From Duganella callida (lineage in GTDB: Bacteria > Pseudomonadota > Gammaproteobacteria > Burkholderiales > Burkholderiaceae_D): 58,285 bases of DNA. Position numbers and translations under genes: made by a program. The notes under the pieces are model-generated. The model was not told the origin of the DNA. It made no database searches and saw only the letters and a list, made by a program, of their open reading frames with translations. This document shows, piece by piece, positions 45,463 to 53,481 of the stretch (its first letter is position 1; each line of letters begins with the position of its first letter). The stretch is from the NCBI RefSeq assembly GCF_004614165.1, contig NZ_SPVG01000174.1, forward strand, positions 1-58,285, read 5' to 3'.

Positions 45463-46337
45463 TGTAAAACTCCCATTATTGAACCCTCCGATGAGGAGAG
45501 AAACCCAACCGCCGTAAGGGACTCCCGTATTTACAAGGAGTCAACTATCTTTGGCCAGCCTGATGGATTCTTAGAACCGCTGTTTAACTATGCACCGCGG
45601 CGGGTTTAAAACTGTGCCGCGATTATCAGGGTGCCGAATCTCGTTATTAACACCTGGCAAAATCGTTATTTGCAGGCGCATTGCATGAAACCATTTGCTT
45701 GCCAAAACTGTCAACCGCGAACACGGAATGTTTCATGAAAACAACGAAAGGCAAGGCCGCCAACAATGCAAGTAGTTTTACATCTACTTCTTTGCTGCAT
45801 CGCAATAAATTTCGTTATTCTTATACCAAGACCGTAATTTTCAATGACTTTCTTCGATATAAATCGTCGCCAAACAAATTAAGTTACGAAGATATGGCTT
45901 TCATCCAGCAATTATCTTGCCATGGCAGATTTGACTACAGGCCCATATTTTTGCAGTGCAGCATGGCAAGTGTGTCATTCAGGTTACAAACGCACCATTT
46001 TGGACGATACCGCCAGGCAAATGAGCTGTGCAACATTAGTTTCCAAAATACAATGTTGTTGTATCCTCGCAACGCACGGATTTAGTGCGTTGCCGCTCAA
46101 TTTGGTGCATATGCTTATGCGGTTTTCATTTTATAAACCGATTTAAATTTTTATTTAAATCCCATTTAAATGGCGATTAAATGCCACAAGCACTTAATTA
46201 ATCTCCCGGTATTTAAAAACGGGCGATTCGACCGCCCTCGCCACACGCGGTAAAATAGCGCCTGCGGCCGCCCGCACAGCGGCGGCCGTCCCGCTCTCCG
46301 TTAGCCACGGAGCCCTGTAATCTGCTGGAACCACACC
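45463..46337. other. Long AT-rich divergent intergenic region (T8 / flavoprotein) with hairpins
   Basis: These 875 bp hold no gene I can support; the ORFs in it are short and unlike any family. Visible signals are an NtrC-like site CGCACCATTTTGGACGA (45991-46007, 10 of 14) and a half-site GGTGCA at 46104-46109. There are also two stem-loops in a row: ATACAA/TTGTAT (46048-46064) and GCAACGCAC/GTGCGTTGC (46069-46093). Phased ATTTAAAT repeats follow. A small RNA or a complex promoter could be hidden here. Confidence 0.5.
46141..46182. repeat. Helically phased ATTTAAAT repeats
   Basis: ATTTAAAT begins at 46141, 46153 and 46164, with a near copy GATTAAAT at 46175. Spacings of 12, 11 and 11 bp keep them on one face of the helix. 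They lie 156-197 bp before the flavoprotein start. Confidence 0.7.
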
Positions 46338-47966
46338 ATGTTGAGACTCAACGAACTCAAGCTTCCGCTCGACCACAAGGAAGAGGAACTGCCGGCCGCC
46401 ATCGTCGCGCGCCTGGGCATCGCCACCGCCGACCTGCTCGGCTATACCATCTACAAGCGCAGTTACGATGCGCGCAAGAAAAGCGCCATCGTGCTGATCT
46501 ATTCGCTCGATATCGCAGTGAATAACGAGGCCGCCGTGCTGCAGCGCCATCATCATGACGCCCACATCATGCCGTCGCCGGACACCAGCTATCAATTTGT
46601 CGCCGACGGCCAGGCCATCGCCGCCCGACCGGACTTCCAGCGGCCGATCGTGATCGGCATCGGCCCGTGCGGGCTGCTGGCGGCGCTGATCCTGGCGCAG
46701 ATGGGCCTGCGCCCGATCATCGTCGAGCGCGGCAAGATCGTGCGCGAGCGCACGGTCGACACCTTCGGCTTCTGGCGCCAGCGCAAGCTGAATCCGGAAT
46801 CCAACGTGCAGTTTGGCGAAGGCGGCGCCGGCACCTTCTCCGACGGCAAGCTGTACAGCCAGATCAAGGATCCCAAGCATTACGGCCGCAAGGTGCTGAC
46901 CGAGTTCGTCAAGGCCGGCGCGCCGGAAGAGATCATTTATGTGAGCAAGCCCCACATCGGCACCTTCCGCCTGGTCAAGATGGTGGAATCGATACGCGAA
47001 ACCATCGAGGCGCTGGGCGGCGAATACCGCTTCGAGAGCAAGGTCACCGACATCGAGATCGAGGAAACTGCCGCTGGCCGCCAGGTCCGCGGCATCACCC
47101 TGGACAGCGGTGAAAAGCTGCTCAGCGACCACGTGATCCTGGCGATCGGCCACAGCGCGCGCGACACCTTCGAGATGCTGTACCAGCGCGGCGTCTATAT
47201 AGAAGCCAAGCCGTTCTCGATCGGTTTCCGCGTCGAGCATCCGCAATCGCTGATCGACACCTGCCGCTTCGGCCCCAACGCCGGCCACCCCATCCTCGGC
47301 GCGGCCGACTACAAGCTGGTGCACCATGCCTCCAACGGCCGCGCGGTGTACAGCTTTTGCATGTGCCCGGGCGGCACCGTGGTGGCGGCCGCCTCGGAAC
47401 CGGGCCGCGTGGTGACCAACGGCATGAGCCAGTACTCGCGCAATGAGCGCAACGCCAACAGCGCCATCGTGGTCAGCATCTCGCCGGAAGTCGATTATCC
47501 GGGCCACCCGCTGGCCGGCGTGGCGTTCCAGCGCGACCTCGAAGAAAAGGCGTTTCACCTGGGCGGCGGCAGCTACAACGCGCCGGGCCAGCTGATGGGC
47601 GACTTCGTGGCCGGCCGCGCCTCGACCGAGTTCGGCGCCGTGGTGCCCTCGTACAAGCCGGGCATCACCCTGACCGACCTGGCGCAGATCCTGCCGGAGT
47701 TTGCCGTGACCGCGCTGCGCGAAGCCTTCCCCGCGTTCGACAAGCAGATCAAGGGCTACTTCAAGCACGACGCCGTGCTGACCGGGCTGGAGACGCGCAC
47801 CTCGTCGCCGATCCGCATCAAGCGCGACGACCAGACGCTGCAGAGCCTGAACACCAAGGGCCTGTTCCCGGCCGGCGAAGGTGCGGGCTACGCCGGCGGC
47901 ATCCTCTCGGCCGGCGTCGACGGCATCAAGGTCGCCGAAGCGGTCGCCCTGTCCATGGCCAGATAA
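46338..47966 (+). CDS. FAD-dependent oxidoreductase (COG2509-like)
   Basis: A 542-residue flavoprotein of a widely spread but poorly characterised family. After an N-terminal RNA-binding-like alpha/beta region (1-90; LGYTIYKRSYDARKK) it has the dinucleotide fold VIGIGPCGLLAALILAQMGLRPIIVERG (about 105-132). Downstream come QFGEGGAGTFSDGKLYS, VILAIGHSARDTFEML, and the FAD-closing GLFPAGEGAGYAGGILSAGVDGIKVAEA. The 2-residue CMCPGG patch may be redox-active. Substrate and partner are unknown. ATG 46338 is the chosen start. It is monocistronic, convergent with the histidine kinase and separated from it by palindrome C, which begins 2 bp after the stop. Confidence 0.9.
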   Translation: MLRLNELKLPLDHKEEELPAAIVARLGIATADLLGYTIYKRSYDARKKSAIVLIYSLDIAVNNEAAVLQRHHHDAHIMPSPDTSYQFVADGQAIAARPDFQRPIVIGIGPCGLLAALILAQMGLRPIIVERGKIVRERTVDTFGFWRQRKLNPESNVQFGEGGAGTFSDGKLYSQIKDPKHYGRKVLTEFVKAGAPEEIIYVSKPHIGTFRLVKMVESIRETIEALGGEYRFESKVTDIEIEETAAGRQVRGITLDSGEKLLSDHVILAIGHSARDTFEMLYQRGVYIEAKPFSIGFRVEHPQSLIDTCRFGPNAGHPILGAADYKLVHHASNGRAVYSFCMCPGGTVVAAASEPGRVVTNGMSQYSRNERNANSAIVVSISPEVDYPGHPLAGVAFQRDLEEKAFHLGGGSYNAPGQLMGDFVAGRASTEFGAVVPSYKPGITLTDLAQILPEFAVTALREAFPAFDKQIKGYFKHDAVLTGLETRTSSPIRIKRDDQTLQSLNTKGLFPAGEGAGYAGGILSAGVDGIKVAEAVALSMAR

Positions 47967-47967
47967 C

Positions 47968-48059
47968 ATCCGGGGTCAGTTCTGCCAATCGCACACGGCC
48001 CCAGCCGTAGGCGAGCCTACGGCTGGGGCCGTGTGCGATTGGCAGAACTGACCCCGGAT
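47968..48059. repeat. Long palindrome, copy C (GGGGTCAG family)
   Basis: A perfect 45-bp inverted repeat (47968-48012 and 48015-48059) with a 2-nt GA loop. The arm begins ATCCGGGGTCAGTTCTGCC and ends CCCAGCCGTAGGC. It shares the sub-family of copy B. The right arm runs through the stop codon of the leftward histidine kinase and codes its C-terminus. It lacks a U tract, yet is the only hairpin between the two convergent genes. Confidence 0.96.
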
Positions 48060-49414
48060 TTGATCGGCAGCCGCAGCTTCAGGCGGCAGCCGGCGCCGGC
48101 CTCGCCCGCCACCGCGACCTGGCCGCCCATCTGGTGCACGATGGTGTAGACGATGTGCATGCCCAGCCCCGAACCGCCCTGCCCGCGCTTGGTGGTGAAG
48201 AACGGTTCAAACAGGCGCTCGCGCGCTTCCGCCGTCAGGCCGACGCCGTCGTCGGCAAACTCCGCCAGCAGCCACGCGCCTTCACTCTCCGGCGCCAGCC
48301 GCATCGCCAGCGTCACCCGGCCCGGGCCGCCATCGGGATAGCCGTGCTTGGCGGCGTTCATCAGCAGATTCGACAGTACCTGCGACCAGCGCCCCGCATC
48401 CAGCCAGAGCCGCAGTTCGGGCGCGATGTCGATATCGACCACCAAGCCCACCTTGCGCAATTCCGGACCGTGCGCCGACACCACGCTCTGCGCATGCTCG
48501 CGCAGCGCCACTTCCGACACGTGGGCGCTGCCCTGATCCACCGCCAGCTGCTTGAAGTTGCCGATCAGGTCGGCCGCGCGCGCAAGGTTGCGCTCGATCA
48601 GCTGGGCGCCTTCGCGCAAGCGCTGGGCGGTGGCCACCAGCTCGGACCGGCTGACGCGCTCGCCGCCGACGCATTGCAGCAACTGCTCGGCATAGCTGAC
48701 CATGGTCGAGGCAGCCGTCACGGCGACGCCGATCGGCGTGTTCACTTCATGCGCCACGCCGGCCACCAGCGTGCCCAGCGCCACCATTTTTTCCTGCTCG
48801 ACCAGGGTGGCCTGGGCCGCCAGCAGCGCGTCGGTGCGGCGCCGGACCTTGGCTTCCAGCTGTTGCTCGCGGTCCTGGTGCTGCAGCTCGGCGGCACCGC
48901 GCGCGGCAAAGATCGACAGCAGCGACAGCGCCAGCAGCCGCTTGTCCTCGGACATCGGCCTGGTGTCGATGGCCGCCAGGATGCCCAGGGTCTGCCCCTC
49001 GGTGTCGATCATCGGCATGCCGATGTAGCTTTCGGCGCCCATCTCGACCAGCAGGGTGTCCTGCGGATAGTCGCCCTGGATGCCGCGGGCGTGAAAGCAC
49101 ATGCTCTGCCGGGTCACGTCCTGGCATGGCGTGTGACGCAAGCTGTATTCGAGGTTGGCGCCGTAGTCGCCGCCGGCCCATACCGCCAGCGTGCGGATGC
49201 CTTCGCCGTCGTCCATGCCGATCACGCGGCCGGCGATCACGTAGGTGACGTCCAGCGCCTGCGCCAGATCGCGCACCAGCAGCCGCAGGAAAGCGTCGCC
49301 GCGCACGCGCGCGGTGGACGCCGTGATCGACCGCAGGGCCGCTTCGGCCAGCACCCGGCCGTCGGCCGCATCGAACAGCCGGGCGGCTGCCTTGTCGTTG
49401 CTGTCCTCGCTCAT
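48017..49414 (-). CDS. GAF-domain sensor histidine kinase, orphan
   Basis: A 465-residue soluble kinase with no membrane helix. A GAF domain spans about 38-175 (sensing domain), then a short coiled segment, then the HisKA domain with phosphoacceptor His222 in LVAGVAHEVNTPIG. The ATPase follows with NLLMNAAKHGY (N box), DDGVGLT (G1), FEPFFTTKRGQGGSGLGM (F/G2). ATG 49414 is preferred over the GTG one codon earlier. No response regulator is adjacent, so the partner is unknown. The last 13 or so residues (SGVSSANRTRPQP) are coded by the right arm of palindrome C, so the original C-terminus was probably replaced. Confidence 0.9.
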   Translation of the reverse strand: MSEDSNDKAAARLFDAADGRVLAEAALRSITASTARVRGDAFLRLLVRDLAQALDVTYVIAGRVIGMDDGEGIRTLAVWAGGDYGANLEYSLRHTPCQDVTRQSMCFHARGIQGDYPQDTLLVEMGAESYIGMPMIDTEGQTLGILAAIDTRPMSEDKRLLALSLLSIFAARGAAELQHQDREQQLEAKVRRRTDALLAAQATLVEQEKMVALGTLVAGVAHEVNTPIGVAVTAASTMVSYAEQLLQCVGGERVSRSELVATAQRLREGAQLIERNLARAADLIGNFKQLAVDQGSAHVSEVALREHAQSVVSAHGPELRKVGLVVDIDIAPELRLWLDAGRWSQVLSNLLMNAAKHGYPDGGPGRVTLAMRLAPESEGAWLLAEFADDGVGLTAEARERLFEPFFTTKRGQGGSGLGMHIVYTIVHQMGGQVAVAGEAGAGCRLKLRLPIKSGVSSANRTRPQP

Positions 49415-49726
49415 CACCTGGCTCCGGTCGCTTAGTCCAGGTCCATTGTAGCGCTAATTTCCGGCTGAACGTGGTTGAATGATTGACAGTCGCCTACCAC
49501 GTTTACGCCATAATTTGACGAAAACTTTGTGTATTTGTGTAAAAAGCTCGATATTTTTTGAAAAAACCGCAGAAAGTGTTGTTTATTTCAAAGTTGTTAC
49601 AGAGAATGAATTGACCCGCAATGGTGCAAGTGGTCTGATGAGCACCCTTGAATAATTCATCTTTAAATTATTCATAGTGTAAATTTGAATAACAAAAGTA
49701 GCCTGTAGCACCCAAGGAGTTGATTA
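49415..49726 (+). promoter_or_regulatory. Upstream region of T9 with NtrC-like box and candidate promoter
   Basis: 312 bp without a gene. TGACCCGCAATGGTGCA (49612-49628) matches TGCACCA-N3-TGGTGCA at 11 of 14 positions, 98 bp before the T9 start. A possible sigma-70 promoter, TTGACG-N17-TGTAAA, lies further upstream at about 49518-49546, which would place the box downstream of it, as for a repressor. No sigma-54 element follows the box. The ribosome site AAGGAG is at 49714-49719. Confidence 0.4.
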
Positions 49727-52417
49727 ATGATGATGGAAAAAGTTTTGTCGCGTTCGCTGCGCGTGATGTTCGCCAGCGGCGCCGCAATCATGCTGGCCCA
49801 ACCGGCAATGGCCCAGGACGCGCCGATGCAGCGCGTGGAAATTACCGGCTCGGCAATCAAGCGTATCGACGCTGAGACCGCCGTACCGGTGACCGTGGTG
49901 AAGATGGACGACCTCAAGAAGGAAGGCATCACCACCATCGAGCAAGTGATGGCCAACCTGAGCGTGGCCCAGTCCTCGCAGGGCACCAGCCAGTCGGTCG
50001 GTTCCAGCACCGGCGGCGCCTCGTTCGCCGACCTGCGCGGTATCGGCGCCAACAAGACCCTGGTCCTGCTGAACGGCCGTCGCCTGGCCAACAACGCCTT
50101 CGACAGCTCGGCGCCCGACCTGAACATGATCCCGTTCGCGGCGCTGGAACGCGTGGAAGTGCTGCGTGACGGCGCCTCGGCGCTGTACGGCTCCGACGCG
50201 GTGGGCGGCGTGATCAACTTCATCACCAAGAAAGACTACCAGGGCGGCACCATCACCGTCGGCGCGGACAATCCGCAGCACGACGGCGGCTTCGCCAACA
50301 ACTTCAACGCCGGCTACGGCTGGGGCGACCTGAACCAGCAGGGCTTCAACATCTTCGCGATGGTGGACCACCAGGAACAGCACCGCATCGGCGGCACCCA
50401 GCGCGACTTCAACACCCGCTACGCCGGCGGCCTGTCGTCGTCGACCTTCCCGGCCAACTGGTCGCAAGGCGACCTGGCCGGCAACCCGGCCGGTCCGAAC
50501 TGCACCACCGGCAGCCACCTGGTGCAAGCCTCGGGCGGCCAGTGCGCGATGACCACCTCGTCCTTCGTCGACTATGTGCCGAAGAGCGAGCGCACCACCG
50601 GCCTGATCAAGGGCACCTTCAAGATCAACGAAAACCACGAACTGGGCGTGGAACTGCTGTCGACCGAGAGCAAGGTCCAGACCGCGATCGCGCCGGTGCC
50701 ATACGGCGGCCTGTACATCAACCGCCTGCGTCCGGACGGCACGGCCAACCCGTACTACCCGCAAGTGGCCGGCCTCGACCCGAACTACATGGACGCCTAC
50801 GGCGAAGCCACCCCTGGCGTCAAGCCGGGCTTCGTGGCGGCGCGCTGGCGCGACCTGCCGAACGGCGCGCGTCAGGATGAGAACATCAACAAGCAGAACC
50901 GTCTGGTGGTGTCGATGACCGGCACCATCGCCGGCTGGGATTACTCGGGCGCGGTCAGCTACAACGAGAACAAGGTCAAGCAGAACCTGTACGGCTACAG
51001 CGATGGCGGCATCATCACCAAGGGCGTGCTGGATGGCGTGATCAATACCTTCGGCGAGCAGGACGCCGCCGGCACCGCGCTGATCAACAGCGCCGCCCTG
51101 AACGGCAACCTGATGAACGCCAAGGGCACCAACCAAGGCGCCGACCTGAAACTGAGCCGCGAAGTGGGCGACTGGTTCAACACCGGCCACCAGGCTGGCC
51201 TGGCCGTGGGCGCGCAGTACGAGCACCAGAAGTTCGAATCCATCGCCAACACCGCGTTCGCGGAAAAAGTGGTGGCCTCGACCGGTACCGACCCGAACAC
51301 CTACAACGTCGGTTCGCGCAGCGTCTCGGCGCTCTATTCGGAACTGAACGTACCGGTGCTGAAGACCCTGGACCTGACCGCCGCCATCCGCGCCGACCGC
51401 TACAGCGACTTCGGCCACACCTACAATCCGAAGGTCGGCTTCCGCTTCCAGCCGACCAAGGAAGTGCTGTTCCGCGGTTCGTACTCGAAGGGCTTCCGCG
51501 CGCCGTCGCTGTATGACATCTACGCCTCGAAGTCGTACACCAACTCGGCCAGCACCCTGAACGATCCGCTGAACTGCCCGGCCGGCAATCCGGTGCCCGG
51601 CAAGTCGGCCTCGGCCAACTGCGAACAGCAGTTCCAGGTGCTGAAGGGCGGCACCCAGGGCCTGAGCCCAGAGCGTTCGAAGAACGGCACCATCGGCGTG
51701 GTGTGGGAACCGATCAACAACCTGTCGCTGAGCGCCGACTGGTGGACCATCCGCCTGACCAACCAGATCGACAGCCTGCAGGACTTCGACGTGCTGGCGC
51801 ACCCTGACCAGTTCGCATCGCACATCATCCGCAACGCCTCGGGCGACCTGGCGATCGACGGTTCGCAGTGCCCTAACCCGGCCACCTGCGGCTACCTCGA
51901 CCTGCGCACCCAGAACCTGGGCGACATGAACACCAACGGCGTCGACCTGTCGGCCAACTACCGTCTGCGCACCAAGGACTACGGCAACTTCACCTTCAAC
52001 TACAACGGCACCTGGGTGCACAAGTACGAGTACCAGAACTACGTCGGCGACCAGATGCACAACAAGGTCGGCGTGTTCTCCGGTGACGGTCCGATCTTCC
52101 GCTGGCAGAACACCGTCAACGTGAACTGGAACAAGGGCAAGTTCGGCGGCGGCATCGTGGCGCACTACAAGTCGGGTTACCTGGACCAGGAAGATGAAGA
52201 TCATCCAGGCCACCGCGTGGCGTCGTACACCACCTTCGACGGTTACGGCACCTGGCAGGTCATGCCTAGCCTGAGCCTGACCGCCGGCGTGCGCAACCTG
52301 TTCGACCGTGAACCGCCGCTGTCGTACCAGAGCAATAACTTCCAGGCTGGCTACGATCCGCGCTACACCGATCCAACCGGCCGCACCCTGTACGTGCGCG
52401 GCACCTACAACTTCTAA
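49727..52417 (+). CDS. TonB-dependent outer-membrane receptor (T9)
   Basis: An 896-residue TBDR. ATG 49727 is the first of three consecutive ATGs and follows AAGGAG by 7 nt. The signal peptide MMMEKVLSRSLRVMFASG...AMA|Q is of the shared Glu4 type; MQRVEITGSAIKRID follows. The plug has VPVTVVKMDDLKKEG, QSSQGTSQSVGSSTGG, KTLVLLNGRRLANN and RDGASALYGSDAVGGVINFITKK. The barrel ends NFQAGYDPRYTDPTGRTLYVRGTYNF, matching T5 closely. It is convergent with corA. The ligand is unknown. Confidence 0.93.
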   Translation: MMMEKVLSRSLRVMFASGAAIMLAQPAMAQDAPMQRVEITGSAIKRIDAETAVPVTVVKMDDLKKEGITTIEQVMANLSVAQSSQGTSQSVGSSTGGASFADLRGIGANKTLVLLNGRRLANNAFDSSAPDLNMIPFAALERVEVLRDGASALYGSDAVGGVINFITKKDYQGGTITVGADNPQHDGGFANNFNAGYGWGDLNQQGFNIFAMVDHQEQHRIGGTQRDFNTRYAGGLSSSTFPANWSQGDLAGNPAGPNCTTGSHLVQASGGQCAMTTSSFVDYVPKSERTTGLIKGTFKINENHELGVELLSTESKVQTAIAPVPYGGLYINRLRPDGTANPYYPQVAGLDPNYMDAYGEATPGVKPGFVAARWRDLPNGARQDENINKQNRLVVSMTGTIAGWDYSGAVSYNENKVKQNLYGYSDGGIITKGVLDGVINTFGEQDAAGTALINSAALNGNLMNAKGTNQGADLKLSREVGDWFNTGHQAGLAVGAQYEHQKFESIANTAFAEKVVASTGTDPNTYNVGSRSVSALYSELNVPVLKTLDLTAAIRADRYSDFGHTYNPKVGFRFQPTKEVLFRGSYSKGFRAPSLYDIYASKSYTNSASTLNDPLNCPAGNPVPGKSASANCEQQFQVLKGGTQGLSPERSKNGTIGVVWEPINNLSLSADWWTIRLTNQIDSLQDFDVLAHPDQFASHIIRNASGDLAIDGSQCPNPATCGYLDLRTQNLGDMNTNGVDLSANYRLRTKDYGNFTFNYNGTWVHKYEYQNYVGDQMHNKVGVFSGDGPIFRWQNTVNVNWNKGKFGGGIVAHYKSGYLDQEDEDHPGHRVASYTTFDGYGTWQVMPSLSLTAGVRNLFDREPPLSYQSNNFQAGYDPRYTDPTGRTLYVRGTYNF

Positions 52418-52430
52418 GCGGTTGTCATGA

Positions 52431-52459
52431 AAAATCCCCGGCGCGCCGGGGATTTTTTT
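52431..52459. terminator. Bidirectional terminator between T9 and corA
   Basis: AAAATCCCCGGCG and CGCCGGGGATTTT form a perfect 26-bp palindrome (52431-52456), extended by T's to 52459 on the right and A's on the left. Confidence 0.92.
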
Positions 52460-52461
52460 AT

Positions 52462-53430
52462 CTACAGCCAGCCGGCCTTCTTGAAGCGCCGGTGCAGGTA
52501 CAGGCAGACGCCGACCATCACCGCGATCGCCATCGGATAGCCGTACTTCCATTCCAGCTCCGGCATGAACTTGAAATTCATGCCCCACAGGCCGGCAAAC
52601 GCGGTGACGATGGCGAAGATCGCCGCCCACGCCGCCAGCCGCTTGTTCACCTCGCTCTCATCGATGGCCACCATCGACAGATTGACCTGGATCGCCGTGG
52701 CGATGGTGTCGCGGATGCCGTCCAGCGAGGCCATGATGCGGTACAGATGGTCGTGCACGTCGCGGAAATACTCCTGTGTCTCCAGGCACATCGCCGGCAC
52801 GCGGCCGCCGTGCAGCCGTCCCACTGCCTCGGTCAGCGGGCCGACCACGTGGCGCACCGCCGTGACCTTGCTTTTCAGCTCGTACAAGCGCTGGATGTTG
52901 TCGCGCTGGCGGCCCTGGGTGAAGATCATCTCCTCGATCTTTTCCAGTTCGGATTCGAGCACGTCCAGCACCGGGAAATAGCGGTCCACCACCGCATCCA
53001 TCAGCGCATACAGCACGAAGGCCGGGCCGAGGCGCAGCATGTGCGGCTCCTTCTCGGCGCGCGCGCGCACGCCGAGGAAACCCTGCTGGCTGTTGCCGTC
53101 GCGCGAGGACAGCACATAATTCTGGCCGACGAAAATATCCACCTCGCCGATCTGGATTTCGCCGCCATGGCATTCGATGGTCTTGACCACCACGAACAGC
53201 GAATCGCCATACTCCTCGATCTTGGGGCGCTGATGGCCGCGGCTGGCGTCCTCCACGGCCAGTTCGTGCAGGCTGAATTCGGCCTGCATCTCGTTCAACT
53301 CCTCCTGGCTGGCGTCGCGCAGCGCCACCCAGACAAAGGTTTCCGGTTTCTCGACATATTCGCTGATATCTTCAACCGGGATGTCGGCCAGTTTCTTACC
53401 GTCCTGATAGGCCACACAATTAATCAGCAT
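52462..53430 (-). CDS. corA: Magnesium/cobalt transporter CorA
   Basis: CorA is the homopentameric inner-membrane channel for Mg2+ (and Co2+, Ni2+). The 322-residue protein has the large N-terminal cytoplasmic funnel domain with an alpha/beta start and a long helix (AVVDRYFPVLDVLESELEKIEEMIF). Two C-terminal helices (about 265-282 and 297-315) follow, with the selectivity motif GMN at 283-285 and MPEL right after it. ATG 53430 is the start. The upstream AraC gene is separated by a terminator, so corA has its own promoter in a very short gap. It is convergent with T9. Confidence 0.96.
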   Translation of the reverse strand: MLINCVAYQDGKKLADIPVEDISEYVEKPETFVWVALRDASQEELNEMQAEFSLHELAVEDASRGHQRPKIEEYGDSLFVVVKTIECHGGEIQIGEVDIFVGQNYVLSSRDGNSQQGFLGVRARAEKEPHMLRLGPAFVLYALMDAVVDRYFPVLDVLESELEKIEEMIFTQGRQRDNIQRLYELKSKVTAVRHVVGPLTEAVGRLHGGRVPAMCLETQEYFRDVHDHLYRIMASLDGIRDTIATAIQVNLSMVAIDESEVNKRLAAWAAIFAIVTAFAGLWGMNFKFMPELEWKYGYPMAIAVMVGVCLYLHRRFKKAGWL

Positions 53431-53440
53431 ACTGTTTCCA

Positions 53441-53477
53441 TAAAAAAGAAAAGCTCCAGTCTCACGAAACCAGAGCT
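53441..53477 (-). terminator. Rho-independent terminator after the AraC gene
   Basis: On the minus strand an 11-bp stem with wobble pairs (AGCTC...GAGCT; plus 53452-53462 with 53467-53477, loop CACG) is followed by TTTTCTTTTTT. It lies between the AraC stop (53482) and the corA start (53430). Confidence 0.8.
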
Positions 53478-53481
53478 TACC

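Noticed and set aside
45681-46085. 134-codon ORF in the T8/flavoprotein gap
   Set aside because: No ribosome site, AT-rich composition unlike neighbouring genes, no recognisable domain, and it covers hairpins and operator-like sites.
3903-52630. Very long antisense ORFs over the receptor genes (for example 949, 839, 995, 989, 1017, 1003 and 968 codons)
   Set aside because: They mirror the codon bias of the true genes in high-GC DNA, have no ribosome sites, no family motifs and runs of Arg/His/Gln/Val typical of shadow frames.
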